Shown: positions 25,498-35,096, numbered from the stretch's first letter. The stretch is 64,000 nucleotides of DNA from Desulfurobacteriaceae bacterium (GCA_027051905.1 JALUGO010000005.1:1-64000), one strand, 5' to 3'. Notes: generated by a model not told the origin, from the letters alone. Translations and numbers: made by a program.

Positions 25498-26699
25498 GAT
25501 TTCCCTAGGAATTTATTTATATACATAACTCTGTCAGCCCTTTCAAGGACTTCCTCGAAGGGTTCCTCCGGGGAAGTCCATAAACTCCACCCTGCCGAGA
25601 AGGAAAGGGGAACAGGAAGTGTCCCTTCCATATTAATAAGATCTACGTTGTTTCTTATTCGACGAACTATCTCTTCAATAATTTTTTCCGTAGCTCTGGG
25701 AACAACAATCAGGAACTCGTCTCCTCCTATCCTGACAACGAGGTCTCCCTTTCTCACAGAAGACCTTAGAACCGAGGCGAATCGCTGGATGTAAAGGTCT
25801 CCAACCTTATGGCCAAACCTATCGTTCACCGTTTTCAAGTTGTTAAGGTCAAGGTAGATAACGCCTATGGGGAAGTTTTCTCTGTTCCTTGCAAAAAAGT
25901 GAATCTGCTCCTGAAGAAAGTAACGGTTGAAAACTTCTGTCAAAGGATCCCTAAAGGCGTAGTAGCTCACCCTTCTGGGAACAACCCTCCTTACCAGAAA
26001 CTCTACGGAATCTGTCAGGTCGTTCAGAGCTTCAAGAATGGGACGGGAAAGGGCAGCCTCCCCAGAGGGCAATCGCTTTACAAAGTTCCACCCTATTAGT
26101 TCTTCTACCCTGTTAAGAACAGAGAGGAGTTCCTGCGGGTAGTTTTCTGGAAGAGAAATTCTACGGCGGAAAGCCTTTAAAAACATGTTGGACTGGAAGA
26201 TGAGAGATAACTTCCTTCCGACTTTCGGAACAGGAAACCCCAATCTCTGGCAGCCAAACTGATAGTCCTCCTCCGCCAGCCGCAGAAGCTCATTTCTGTC
26301 AATCCCTATTTCACCAGCAAGTTTCTTAATTCTATTTACCTCCTCACGGGAGAGTCTGCCTAACCCCTGTCAGCCGCCGGCAACTCCAATGAAAAACTCT
26401 TCCTTGCCGGAGTAAAACTTCAGAGGAATAACAAAATTCAGCTTTCCGGCAAAGCAGGTATGGAGAAAAGGTTTTGATCTCTTCTTAGCTTTTTCAAAGC
26501 GAAGTTTTCTGTCGGCCTCACACTTTTCTGGAACTCTGGAGTAAATGGCTTCACAGAAGGGGGTCATAAAGTCAGCAAAGCGGAGCTCTCCCCTCTCATC
26601 CCACACCATGGAGGAGGCTCCAAGGTGGGAAACAAAGTTCTGAAGGAGCCTTCCAAGCTCTTCAGGAGCGAAAAACTTCTCTAACTTTTCTACCTTCAC
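25494..26699 (-). CDS. PocR-GGDEF diguanylate cyclase with an in-frame UGA; candidate selenoprotein
   Basis: One open frame broken only by a TGA at 26372-26370. Read through, it gives 401 residues. Residues 1-135 match a PocR ligand-binding domain, with Cys49, Cys60 and Cys82 and the segment FAGKLNFVIPLKF; the UGA is residue 110, after FIGVAGG. A helical linker follows, then a GGDEF domain with RIGGDEF at 324-330 and a canonical RKGD inhibitory site five residues earlier, so the enzyme should make cyclic di-GMP. A hairpin CUCC-CGUGA-GGAG begins 18 bases after the UGA. Family alignment by eye continues across the UGA (GLGRLSREEVNRIKKLAGEI). Alternatives: nonsense mutation, or two cistrons, the second starting at TTG 26243 or ATT 26330 (GGAGGT lies 8 bases before it). 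Confidence 0.65.
26339..26352 (-). promoter_or_regulatory. SECIS-like hairpin after the UGA
   Basis: On the minus strand, CUCC and GGAG form a 4-bp stem (plus a U-G pair) around the 5-base loop CGUGA. The loop starts 22 bases after the UGA and has G as its second base. Bacterial SECIS elements typically place a short loop with an early G at roughly 16-37 bases from the UGA. The stem is short, so this is weak evidence on its own. The GGAGG arm could also be a ribosome site. Confidence 0.35.
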
Positions 26700-26989
26700 T
26701 ATTTCATCCGCCTTTTAAGCTCATGAGCAATCTGGTCTAACGTTATCTCCCTGTTAACAAGGGCAACCACAAGATGGTATAAAAGGTCGGAAACCTCGTA
26801 AACGGCCTCCTCTTCCTTCCCCGATTTAAGGGCTAAAATGGTCTCTATCGCCTCCTCACCAACCTTCTGGAGTATCCTGTTTTCACCGGCTTTAAAGAGG
26901 GAAGTTGTGTAGGAGCCTTCGGGGAGCTCCCTCTTCCTCTCCTCAACAACTTCGTAGAGCTTTTCAAGAACTTCTCCTATATCCATCAC
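26699..26989 (-). CDS. hisE: Phosphoribosyl-ATP pyrophosphatase
   Basis: 96 residues. Second step of histidine synthesis, hydrolysing phosphoribosyl-ATP to phosphoribosyl-AMP. The typical all-alpha MazG-like core is present: [14 protein letters not shown], then [19 protein letters not shown] with the metal-binding Glu and Asp. It overlaps hisI by 4 bases upstream and touches the PocR-GGDEF gene by one base downstream. The two activities are separate proteins here, as in many thermophiles, whereas E. coli has a fused HisIE. Confidence 0.96.
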   Translation of the reverse strand: MMDIGEVLEKLYEVVEERKRELPEGSYTTSLFKAGENRILQKVGEEAIETILALKSGKEEEAVYEVSDLLYHLVVALVNREITLDQIAHELKRRMK

Positions 26990-27327
26990 TCCTCCGCAAG
27001 TTTCCTGAAGAAACAGGTATACTCCCCGGTATGACAGGCAACCCCTTTCTGCTCAACAATGTAGAGGAGAGTATCGCCGTCGCAGTCTAAAAGAACCTCT
27101 TTAATCAGCTGAAGGTTTCCCGAAGTCTCCCCTTTCTTCCAGAGTTTTCCCCTTGAGCGGGAATAGTAGTGGGCGTAGCCGGTCTCAAGGGTTTTCTCGA
27201 GGGCTTCTCTGTTTGCATAGGCAACCATCAGAACGGCCTTTGTATTGGCATCCTGAACCACAACGGGGACAAGGCCTCCGCCTTTTTCAAAATCAACCTG
27301 TGAAAGGAGCTCCCTGTTTACCTTCAA
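26986..27327 (-). CDS. hisI: Phosphoribosyl-AMP cyclohydrolase
   Basis: 113 residues. Third step of histidine synthesis. The metal-binding DCDGDTLLY and the zinc ligand Cys/His block [12 protein letters not shown] are intact, and [24 protein letters not shown] is the conserved substrate region. It is the first gene of a short operon hisI-hisE-PocR/GGDEF and lies 33 bases beyond the end of the outer-membrane protein gene, on the same strand. Confidence 0.97.
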   Translation of the reverse strand: MKVNRELLSQVDFEKGGGLVPVVVQDANTKAVLMVAYANREALEKTLETGYAHYYSRSRGKLWKKGETSGNLQLIKEVLLDCDGDTLLYIVEQKGVACHTGEYTCFFRKLAEE

Positions 27328-27360
27328 CTCTGTCTCCGTAGAGTTTATGAGATGTTAATT

Positions 27361-29388
27361 CTACCAGCTGAGAGAAAACTTCAACCCCGTGTAGCTGAGT
27401 GAAGAACTACCAAGGGCTCCTGAAAGCTCCAGAGAACACCTTCTACCCGGCTTAAGGAGGATCCCCATTCCAAACTCCTGAACCAGAAACCTGCCTGAAA
27501 AGCTGTAAAACCTGTTGTAGAGGAGGCGGAATTTCGTTTTAAATCGTGAAAGCCCCAAAACGTTTAAAGGCCTCAGGGCAGAAGCTGTTAAATACCTCAC
27601 TCCCCTCTCTCCCGGCCTTAAAGCAAGCCCCACATCTCTGTAAAATTCCCTGAGATTGAAGGTTGAAACAGAGTTTGAGAAAACCCGATAGCTCACAGAT
27701 AAAGTTGTTTTAAGTAATTCTCCCTTAACGCCAACAACCGCTCCCCAGTCTCCGCTGTGGCCGTGTCCCCATTCCTTTAAAGCTCCAACGGTTATCACGC
27801 CTGTATCTTTATAAAAAGAAAGGGCTGAACGGGAAGAGCTTCCATTTGAAACTGCAACGTAGGAGAGCCCCTTAAAGGAGAGAAGAGCCACAGCGTGGTC
27901 ATCGCTACCTCTTCCGCTGTTAAACTTGTTGTAGAAAACGCCAGCTTTAAAATCCTCGGTAGCGTAAGAGATTCCGGGCAGGTAGTCGGAAAAGAGAGGC
28001 TCAACTGAAACGGGCTGAAGACCTGCTGTGAACCCATTTTCCGAAAGGCTCAGCTCCTCAAGGTGCCACAGTTTCTCGTGCCCCTTCTGGTAGAGGAAGT
28101 TGTCTGCCGTATTTCCCCAGACGATGTAGTCTAACTTCATATTCTTCCCGGTGGAAACCTTAAACCGGAACTTTTCACTATAGGCTGTAAGCTTATAAGT
28201 GGAGTGCCAGTAACCTACGTGGCTAAACTTTGACCATCCCTCGTATTCAAGCTGAGGAGTGTAGGTTTTTTCCGGGAAGTCTGCATACTCTCCGGAAGTT
28301 GAAAAGTAGTTTTTCAGCTTCAAACTAAAACCGCCGTAAGATTCTGGAATCTTCATTCCCCACTTATACCCGGCAAAGAGGGCGTAAGCTCCACCGGTGC
28401 CGGCGCTTCCCCTTAAAAAGAGAGTCCCTCCATAAAAGGGGTAGTCCACCTCTCCTCCCGCCTCGTTGCCTATCAGCTTTCCGGAAGAGGTTTCAAACCT
28501 TGCCCCGTGAAGGGTAACGGGAACGTCTAAAAGGCTGAAAGAGAGGGAAACCTTTCCAAAACGAAGACCTCCAATGGAAGGCCTGAAAATGAGCCCTTCA
28601 CTTTTGAGGTCTTCTGCGTAGCCGTAGGTTGTTATTCCCTTCTGCCAGTAACCCACTTTCAGTGTTAGAGGGCTCAGGTGGAGCTCCCCCCAACCACCTG
28701 CCTTTCCGTTCTGCGAAACCAGAGAGACTGAACCTTTGCTGCCCTTTACTTTCAAAAAGAGGCCACTTTTAAACTCTGCATTCTCAACTCCCTTCGCGTC
28801 CATAATCCTATAAACGCCTGCCGAAACCCACCTGTAACCAAAGCCCAAAATCGCTATGTCAACATCGTCCTCGCTGCTCCTCCTTTCAAGAAGATACCTC
28901 CCCTCATAGCCGGCAATCTGGTTCCAGAAGAGCTTAAAATCTCCGGCGCTGTAGGTAAAAGAGCCTCCCCACAGGTAATCCTTAAAAAGCCCCGGAACCT
29001 CAAAAAGCTGCTTTCCCACCTTTAGAGTCAGGTTCTTAAAGAGAAATCCCCTCTTCCTCAGGTAGAGCTCCTTAACGTTAAAGGTTTTTACTCCTCCAGA
29101 AAAAAGGGAATCTTTATCTGACGTAAAGAGGTTAACGTAGGGAACCTTTGTCGTTCCGGTTGTCATAGAGAACTTAAACTCTGTCCCTTTGCTCAAGGTA
29201 AAACTTCTCCCTAACTCCAGCCGGTAGTAGTAGCCCGATTTTCTCCCCTTCCACTTCTCTAAACCCGTCTCCCTGTCGTAATCTCCTTTGAGGTTCACCG
29301 TATAAACACCTGTTTCCCCGGAGAGCTGAAAAGAGAAGGCAGGAGCTGAGAGAAGAAAAAAAAGAAGTGCTGTTGCAGTTGATTTCAC
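27361..29388 (-). CDS. Outer-membrane beta-barrel protein
   Basis: 675 residues. A clear signal peptide (MKSTATALLFFLLSAPAFSF) is followed by many alternating hydrophobic/polar strands rich in Tyr, Gly, Phe and Ser, ending in LKFSLSW with a terminal aromatic residue, the signal for outer-membrane insertion. A large porin-like barrel with roughly 16 or more strands is likely. I do not recognise a specific family or substrate. Its promoter would lie in the 57-base gap to the divergent sugar isomerase gene. Confidence 0.8.
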   Translation of the reverse strand: MKSTATALLFFLLSAPAFSFQLSGETGVYTVNLKGDYDRETGLEKWKGRKSGYYYRLELGRSFTLSKGTEFKFSMTTGTTKVPYVNLFTSDKDSLFSGGVKTFNVKELYLRKRGFLFKNLTLKVGKQLFEVPGLFKDYLWGGSFTYSAGDFKLFWNQIAGYEGRYLLERRSSEDDVDIAILGFGYRWVSAGVYRIMDAKGVENAEFKSGLFLKVKGSKGSVSLVSQNGKAGGWGELHLSPLTLKVGYWQKGITTYGYAEDLKSEGLIFRPSIGGLRFGKVSLSFSLLDVPVTLHGARFETSSGKLIGNEAGGEVDYPFYGGTLFLRGSAGTGGAYALFAGYKWGMKIPESYGGFSLKLKNYFSTSGEYADFPEKTYTPQLEYEGWSKFSHVGYWHSTYKLTAYSEKFRFKVSTGKNMKLDYIVWGNTADNFLYQKGHEKLWHLEELSLSENGFTAGLQPVSVEPLFSDYLPGISYATEDFKAGVFYNKFNSGRGSDDHAVALLSFKGLSYVAVSNGSSSRSALSFYKDTGVITVGALKEWGHGHSGDWGAVVGVKGELLKTTLSVSYRVFSNSVSTFNLREFYRDVGLALRPGERGVRYLTASALRPLNVLGLSRFKTKFRLLYNRFYSFSGRFLVQEFGMGILLKPGRRCSLELSGALGSSSLSYTGLKFSLSW

Positions 29389-29445
29389 GCTCCCTCCAGC
29401 TTACTTTAATTCAGATTATTCAAATTCTACGATAAAGGCGGAAAT

Positions 29446-30237
29446 ATGAAAGTTGTCGCCCACGTTCCAGGAAAGGAGATACTTAAAAATCCTGAGCTGA
29501 TAAAGAGGTTTGCAGAGGCCGGCTTTGGAGTGGAGCTCCAGCTCACAGCAGAAGTTTTAGACAGCCTGACCCTGAAGGAGTTCGGGAAGCTGAGGAAGAT
29601 GGCAGGGGGAGCTCCCATAACCGTCCACGCTCCGTTTATAGATATGAACCCCGGAGCTCTCGACTCCTATGTTTTAGAGGCAACAAGAAACAGGTTCTTT
29701 GAAACAACAGCTACTGCAAGGGTTTTAGACGCAGAGGTTATCGTCTTCCACACGGGCTACCACCCCCAGAAAATAGACCCAATCTACAACACATGGTTTG
29801 AAAGGGCAGTTGAAACTTTTAAAGAGGTATCAAAAGAGTGGCGAGGGAAAATAGCCCTGGAAAACGTTTTTGACAGAACTCCTGAGAATCTGAAAATGCT
29901 TATAGAAAACCTCCCCGAAAACGTAGGAGTCTGCCTAGATGTTGGGCACATGAACCTCTTTTCAGACGTTTCCATCCCGGCGTGGTTTGAGTCTCTGGGA
30001 GAAAGAATATACGAATTTCACCTCCACGACAACTGCGGCCTGGCCGACAGACACCTGCCCATGGGAGAGGGAAAAATAAACTTTCAGGAAATTTTCAAAG
30101 AGATAGAAAACCTTAAACAAGACTATATTTTAAACCTTGAAAACAAAAGCTACGAAAACGTTTTAAAAAGCTTTGATTACTTGAGGAGGAACTTTAAATG
30201 GAAAGAGAAATTGTCATCTACCCTGCCGACGTCCTGA
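29446..30237 (+). CDS. TIM-barrel sugar isomerase / endonuclease IV-like protein
   Basis: 263 residues of the xylose isomerase-like AP_endonuc_2 family. The metal ligands are in VIVFHTGYHP, IALENVFD, GVCLDVGHMNLF and FHLHDNCGLADRHLPMGEG. This set suggests a sugar-phosphate isomerase or epimerase rather than a DNA repair enzyme, but the substrate is unknown. The start has AAAGGCGG before ATG. Its end overlaps the deformylase gene by 40 bases. Confidence 0.82.
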   Translation: MKVVAHVPGKEILKNPELIKRFAEAGFGVELQLTAEVLDSLTLKEFGKLRKMAGGAPITVHAPFIDMNPGALDSYVLEATRNRFFETTATARVLDAEVIVFHTGYHPQKIDPIYNTWFERAVETFKEVSKEWRGKIALENVFDRTPENLKMLIENLPENVGVCLDVGHMNLFSDVSIPAWFESLGERIYEFHLHDNCGLADRHLPMGEGKINFQEIFKEIENLKQDYILNLENKSYENVLKSFDYLRRNFKWKEKLSSTLPTS

Positions 30238-30731
30238 AAACAAGGGCAGAAGAGGTTAAAGAGTTCAACGAAGAGATAAAAAAACTCGTGGAAGATATGT
30301 TCGACACGATGTATAAAAGGGGCGGCGTGGGGCTTGCCGCCAACCAGGTGGGAGTTCTAAAGAGAGTTGTTGTCATAGACCTCCACTCAAGAACCGAGAA
30401 GGAGGGAAAGGAACAGATAGTTCTGATAAACCCTGAAATAGTTACTCAGGAAGGGGAAGTGGTAAAGGAGGAAGGATGCCTTTCACTTCCTGGCCTTTAC
30501 AGGAAGGTTAAAAGAGCAGCCTACGTCAAGGTAAAGGCACAAAACCTTGAAGGGGAAGAGTTTGAAATAGAGGGAGAAGGACTCCTTGCAAGAGCCCTCC
30601 AGCACGAGATAGACCATCTTAACGGCATCGTCTTTATAGACAGGCTGTCTCCCCTCCAGAAGCGTTTAGCCCTTGAGAAATACAGAAAGCTCAAGAGAAA
30701 ATATGAAAAGGAATTGGTTCAAAATAGGTAA
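30198..30731 (+). CDS. def: Peptide deformylase
   Basis: 177 residues. Removes the formyl group from new proteins. All three family motifs are present: GVGLAANQVG (motif 1), EEGCLSLPG with the metal Cys (motif 2), and LQHEIDHLNG with the two metal His and catalytic Glu (motif 3). A basic C-terminal tail follows (QKRLALEKYRKLKRKYEKE). It overlaps the upstream gene and leads into nnr within 12 bases. Confidence 0.97.
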   Translation: MEREIVIYPADVLKTRAEEVKEFNEEIKKLVEDMFDTMYKRGGVGLAANQVGVLKRVVVIDLHSRTEKEGKEQIVLINPEIVTQEGEVVKEEGCLSLPGLYRKVKRAAYVKVKAQNLEGEEFEIEGEGLLARALQHEIDHLNGIVFIDRLSPLQKRLALEKYRKLKRKYEKELVQNR

Positions 30732-30743
30732 GGGGAGGGAGAA

Positions 30744-32366
30744 ATGAAGCTGTTGAAGGCCAAAGAAATGGCCCAGATAGACAGAGAGACGATAGAAACC
30801 GTTGGTATTCCCGGCATCGTCCTCATGGAAAACGCATCCCGAGGCGTTGCCGAAGTTATTTACAGACACGTTAAGGGAAACAGTGTTCTTGTTGTGTGTG
30901 GCAGGGGGAACAACGGAGGAGACGGCCTTGCAGCTGCAAGGCACCTTTACAACCTCGGTTACGAAGTTGAAGTCGTTATAACGGCACAGCCAGAATCACT
31001 TAAAGGGGATGCAAAGAAGAACTACGAGATACTCTCCAAACTGCCTATTCCCGTTCACGTAATAGATAGAGAAGAGAGACTAATAGAGCTCTACGAGCTC
31101 CTAAAAGAGAATGAGATAGTTGTGGATGCTCTCTTTGGAACGGGACTATCAAAGCCGTTAGAGGGATTCTACGCTGATGTTGTTGATCTTATCAACAGGT
31201 CAAACAGAACTGTAGTTTCAGTAGATATCCCATCAGGTCTCTCTGCAGACACCGGTAAAGAGATAGGAAAACACGTCGTTGCCGACTACACCGTAACCTT
31301 TGCTTTTCCAAAAATCGCCCACGTCTTCCCTCCAGCATGTGAAAGCTGCGGAAAAGTGTTCGTTGTCGACATATCCATCCCTGAAGACGTCCCATTTTTG
31401 ATAGGCCCCGAAAGATACCTGTTGACGGCAGATGAAGTTCTCTTCACATTCCCTCCACGGGAGATAATGGCACACAAATACACATTTGGCCACGTTGCCG
31501 TTATTGGAGGTTCAACAGGGAAGACGGGAGCTCCCTCCATGGCAGCAGAGGCCGTTCTCAGAACTGGAGGAGGTCTCTCAACGGTAATCGTTCCCTCATC
31601 TCTCAACGCCATCTTTGAAACAAAACTTACAGAAGTAATGTCAATCCCTGTAAAAGACGACGGGAAGGGCTACTTCGGAATAGAAGAGCTGGATACAGTC
31701 TTAGAAACCGTTGAGAAAGGAAAATTCTCCGCCGTTGTCTTTGGAATGGGGCTGGGGAACAACCCGGACACCTACGAGTTTGCAAGGGAGTTTATAAAGC
31801 AGTGCAACCTGCCAATGGTAATCGACGCAGACGGAATCAACGCTCTTTCAGAAAGCCCTGAAATCCTTAAAATCAAGGAGACTCCCGTAGTAATTACCCC
31901 CCACGTTGGGGAGTTCTCAAGGCTTTCAGGGAAAACGAAGGAAGAGATACTTTCCGCTCCATACGACACAGCAGCAGAGTTTGCTGAGCACTTTGGAGTA
32001 ACAGTAGTCCTTAAGAGTGGAAGAACCGTTGTGGCAACAAAAAGCGGAAAGGTTTACGTAAACGTCATAGGAAATCCTGGAATGGCCACGGCCGGAACGG
32101 GAGACGTCCTTGCCGGCGTTGTTGGAGCTCTACTGGGAATGGGAATAGAAGAGGAAGATGCAGCAAAGTTCGGAGTATTCCTCCACTCACTGGCAGGAGA
32201 CATAGCGGCTAAAAAGCTCTCTCAGGAAGCTTTAAAAGCCTGTGACTTAATAGAGAACCTGCCTGAAGCCATCAAAAGAGTGAAGGAAGCAGAGAAAAAC
32301 CCTGTTAAAACTGTTTCCCCATTCGTAACGGAATTGAGAGAGATAGTGAGTTGTATAGGAAGTTAG
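30744..32366 (+). CDS. nnr: Bifunctional NAD(P)H-hydrate epimerase / ADP-dependent dehydratase
   Basis: 540 residues, a fusion of two repair enzymes which restore damaged NAD(P)H. The YjeF-N epimerase occupies residues 1 to about 215 (VLVVCGRGNNGGDGLAAARHL, DALFGTGL, VSVDIPSGLSADTG). The ribokinase-like dehydratase fills 230-510, with the catalytic motif GMATAGTGDVLAGVVGALL. The ATG follows GGGAGGGAGAA. Its end overlaps the kinase gene by 16 bases. Confidence 0.96.
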   Translation: MKLLKAKEMAQIDRETIETVGIPGIVLMENASRGVAEVIYRHVKGNSVLVVCGRGNNGGDGLAAARHLYNLGYEVEVVITAQPESLKGDAKKNYEILSKLPIPVHVIDREERLIELYELLKENEIVVDALFGTGLSKPLEGFYADVVDLINRSNRTVVSVDIPSGLSADTGKEIGKHVVADYTVTFAFPKIAHVFPPACESCGKVFVVDISIPEDVPFLIGPERYLLTADEVLFTFPPREIMAHKYTFGHVAVIGGSTGKTGAPSMAAEAVLRTGGGLSTVIVPSSLNAIFETKLTEVMSIPVKDDGKGYFGIEELDTVLETVEKGKFSAVVFGMGLGNNPDTYEFAREFIKQCNLPMVIDADGINALSESPEILKIKETPVVITPHVGEFSRLSGKTKEEILSAPYDTAAEFAEHFGVTVVLKSGRTVVATKSGKVYVNVIGNPGMATAGTGDVLAGVVGALLGMGIEEEDAAKFGVFLHSLAGDIAAKKLSQEALKACDLIENLPEAIKRVKEAEKNPVKTVSPFVTELREIVSCIGS

Positions 32367-34303
32367 GGCTTGCTCTCCTCTTACTCGTTGGAATTTTTAT
32401 CGTAGGATATTTCGGAGTTTCTACCCTTTCCTCCTTTTCAGGGGAGTTTTACCTCAACAATCCCTACTTTCACCTCTTTATGGCGCTGATACTGATAGTA
32501 ATTACAGTTCTGTTTATCCTCTTCGTGAGGAATTTAGCCCTCTTCTTCTTCCCCCACTTCAAAACAAACCTCAGGGTAAAGATATTTACAGCGTTCCTGC
32601 TGCTGGTTCTGGGCCCCGCCCTTTTCTCTATATTCCTGGCTTCAGGAGTGATAAACCAGGGACTCGACAGGCTCCTGAGGATACAGGTAAAACGGATCGT
32701 AGAAACCTCCTACGACACAACTAGAGAGTTCCTCTCTTTCATAGAGAAAGACCTAGAAAGAAAAGTTAAACAGCTCTCTGTAAGGAAAGTTTACCCTTAC
32801 ACACTCAAAGCCTACGGTATAGACGGTTTCTTCCGGGAAAGGGGGAAAAACTTAGAAGAGGTCGGCAAGTTTCCCCTATCCCGTGAAGAGGTTAACCAGC
32901 TTAAACAGCTCAACCGGTATTCCTTCTTCGACAGGTCTTCCGGCCAGGTAGTGGTCTGCCGTCGGTTCGGAGGAAACTTTGTCTGCGTTTCAAAGGAGCT
33001 CCCCGAAACCCTGAAAGAGAAAGTTACCATGGTAGAGAGCCTCCACTCCAACTACCAGACCCTAGTTGCCTTTAAAACCCCCATAAAGGCCGTTTACACA
33101 GTCACATTCGGAATAATGGGAGTAGCTGTTCTGTTCGGAGCCCTCTGGTTTGCCCGCTACTTTGAGAGGAGAATATCCATTCCTATAGAAGCCCTATACA
33201 GGGCAACAGAGAGAATATCGTCTGGAGACCTTTCTGTAAGGATACCGGAAGAGGAGGCAACAGACGAACTCAAACACGTAATTCACGCTTTCAACTCGAT
33301 GGTTGAACAGCTGAAAGCTCTCCAGAAAAACCTTGAGGAAAACAGGAAATACCTTGAAGACGTCCTCAACGCCATCTCACCGGCAATAATAACCTTCGAC
33401 TTCTCAGGCAGAGTAATCTCCTGCAATAAAGAGGCCAAAAAGCTCTTCAAGCTGACGGAGAACGCAAAAGGAAAATCTATATGGGAACTCCTTTCAAGAT
33501 ATCCCAACTTCAAAAAGGTAGTAGAAGAGCTCATAGAGAGTAACAGAACCCGGGGAGAGGTAAGAGAGGAGATAGACGGAAGGGAGAAGTTCCTCTCCGT
33601 TGAGGTAATCACCTCACCGGAAGTGGGAGACAGAATACTCATAGTTGAAGACGTTACAGACCTCGTCAGAGCCAAAAAGTCGGAAGCCTGGAGGGAGGTA
33701 GCCCAGAGAATAGCTCACGAAATAAAGAATCCCCTCACTCCCATAACCTTAAACGCAGAGAGAATAAAAAGGCTCTTTTCAAAAGGCAAGCTAAACGACG
33801 AGAACCTCTCAAGGGCTATCAATTCCATCTTAGACGAGGTTGAGGTAATAAAACGTCTTATAGACGAGTTCAGGAAATTTGCAAGGCTCCCGCTACCTGA
33901 AAAGCGCCTCACAGACCTGAACGAGCTGATAAGGAGCACACTTGAACCCTACGAGAACAGGGTAAAAGTAATTTACGACTTCGAGAGAATACCCAAAGTT
34001 CCATTAGACAGAAGTTTGATAAGGGAAGTCCTCATAAACCTCATAGACAACAGCATCTCCGCCGGAGCAACAGAGGTAAAGGTTTCAACAACCGAAAAAG
34101 AGGGCAAAGTCTACATAGTATTCAGGGACAACGGCCCCGGAATACCGGAAGAGATAGCTGACAAGATCTTCTCCCCCTACGTCTCTACAAAGGAAGACGG
34201 CTGGGGCTTGGGGCTCTCAATAGTCAAAAAGATAGTGGAAGACCACGGCGGCAGAATCTACACCGTTGACAGGAACACCTTCGTGGTGGAGCTCCCCCTA
34301 TAA
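32351..34303 (+). CDS. NtrY-like sensor histidine kinase
   Basis: 650 residues. Three membrane helices near the N-terminus (residues 5-25, 38-60, 76-98) and another near 240-260 frame an extracytoplasmic sensor. Then come HAMP (about 262-315), PAS (about 345-440), a HisKA domain with the phospho-His in RIAHEIKNPLTPI near 465, and the ATPase domain with NLIDNSISAG, DNGPGIPEEI and GWGLGLSIVKKI. This layout is that of NtrY, which senses nitrogen or redox state. The start is TTG, overlapping nnr. No response regulator lies nearby, so it is an orphan in this window. Confidence 0.93.
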   Translation: MYRKLGLALLLLVGIFIVGYFGVSTLSSFSGEFYLNNPYFHLFMALILIVITVLFILFVRNLALFFFPHFKTNLRVKIFTAFLLLVLGPALFSIFLASGVINQGLDRLLRIQVKRIVETSYDTTREFLSFIEKDLERKVKQLSVRKVYPYTLKAYGIDGFFRERGKNLEEVGKFPLSREEVNQLKQLNRYSFFDRSSGQVVVCRRFGGNFVCVSKELPETLKEKVTMVESLHSNYQTLVAFKTPIKAVYTVTFGIMGVAVLFGALWFARYFERRISIPIEALYRATERISSGDLSVRIPEEEATDELKHVIHAFNSMVEQLKALQKNLEENRKYLEDVLNAISPAIITFDFSGRVISCNKEAKKLFKLTENAKGKSIWELLSRYPNFKKVVEELIESNRTRGEVREEIDGREKFLSVEVITSPEVGDRILIVEDVTDLVRAKKSEAWREVAQRIAHEIKNPLTPITLNAERIKRLFSKGKLNDENLSRAINSILDEVEVIKRLIDEFRKFARLPLPEKRLTDLNELIRSTLEPYENRVKVIYDFERIPKVPLDRSLIREVLINLIDNSISAGATEVKVSTTEKEGKVYIVFRDNGPGIPEEIADKIFSPYVSTKEDGWGLGLSIVKKIVEDHGGRIYTVDRNTFVVELPL

Positions 34304-34321
34304 CCCAAACCCTCTTCAGGT

Positions 34322-35014
34322 TCAGTGGTCTTTTCTGTTTTTCCTGTGGAGCTCCTCAAAGTTCAGAATATCCATATACTTCCACTCTCTATAGGCCATT
34401 CCGTAAATACCCTCTTTCGTTAGCTGGTTGAAGAGCTCCCTTTTTATGCTCAAAGTTCCAAGAATTAATATTAGTTCTTTATCCTTATACTCTGGGAACA
34501 GTTCTTTAAACCTCTCAGCATTCTCTTTCACCTGACCTATATGCTCCTGTCTGAGAGTACTCTTAACTTCGATCAGAAAAACCTTATCCTCACAAACAGC
34601 CACTACATCAAACTCCTCTCTCCTACTGTCCCTCTTTCTCTCAACATTCATCATTAAGTCAATTGGATCACACCTAAAATACTTCCTTATCACAGGCCTT
34701 GTAGCAGGGAAAATAATATCCTCAACAATTGTTCCCATCTTATTGGCAAGCTCTCCCCACTGCTTATTCATCCGTTTAACTTCCTTATCCATTCTATTCT
34801 TAAACTCTTTCATTTCATTTTTAAACTCCCTCATCTCATTTTTGAACTCTTTAAACTCTTCTTTCAAGTTCTCCGTATCTTTTTGAATAGCATCTTTAAA
34901 TTCCTTCATCTCTCTCTTGAGATTCTGTATCTCCATCTCTGTCTTATGCTGAACATAAACAAGCTCCATAATAGCCTTTTCTAGCCTATCTATCCTATCT
35001 GTTAAATCAGGCAT
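34322..35014 (-). CDS. Coiled-coil PD-(D/E)XK nuclease-like protein
   Basis: 230 residues. Residues 5-95 form a long coiled coil of Glu/Lys heptads (repeats of KEFKNEMREFK). Residues 120-215 carry a restriction-like nuclease core: EEFDVVAVCEDKVFLIEVKST gives the Asp and ExK catalytic pattern. Proteins of this build (DUF3782-like) are frequent in thermophiles and filamentous cyanobacteria and have no settled role. It converges on the kinase gene with 18 bases between. Confidence 0.75.
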   Translation of the reverse strand: MPDLTDRIDRLEKAIMELVYVQHKTEMEIQNLKREMKEFKDAIQKDTENLKEEFKEFKNEMREFKNEMKEFKNRMDKEVKRMNKQWGELANKMGTIVEDIIFPATRPVIRKYFRCDPIDLMMNVERKRDSRREEFDVVAVCEDKVFLIEVKSTLRQEHIGQVKENAERFKELFPEYKDKELILILGTLSIKRELFNQLTKEGIYGMAYREWKYMDILNFEELHRKNRKDH

Positions 35015-35096
35015 CTACCGTCCTCCAGAAAAAAAGGTTACTCAACCTAAATCTACCTTTCAAACAAAGAAATCGCAACAACCAATTATTCAGTTT

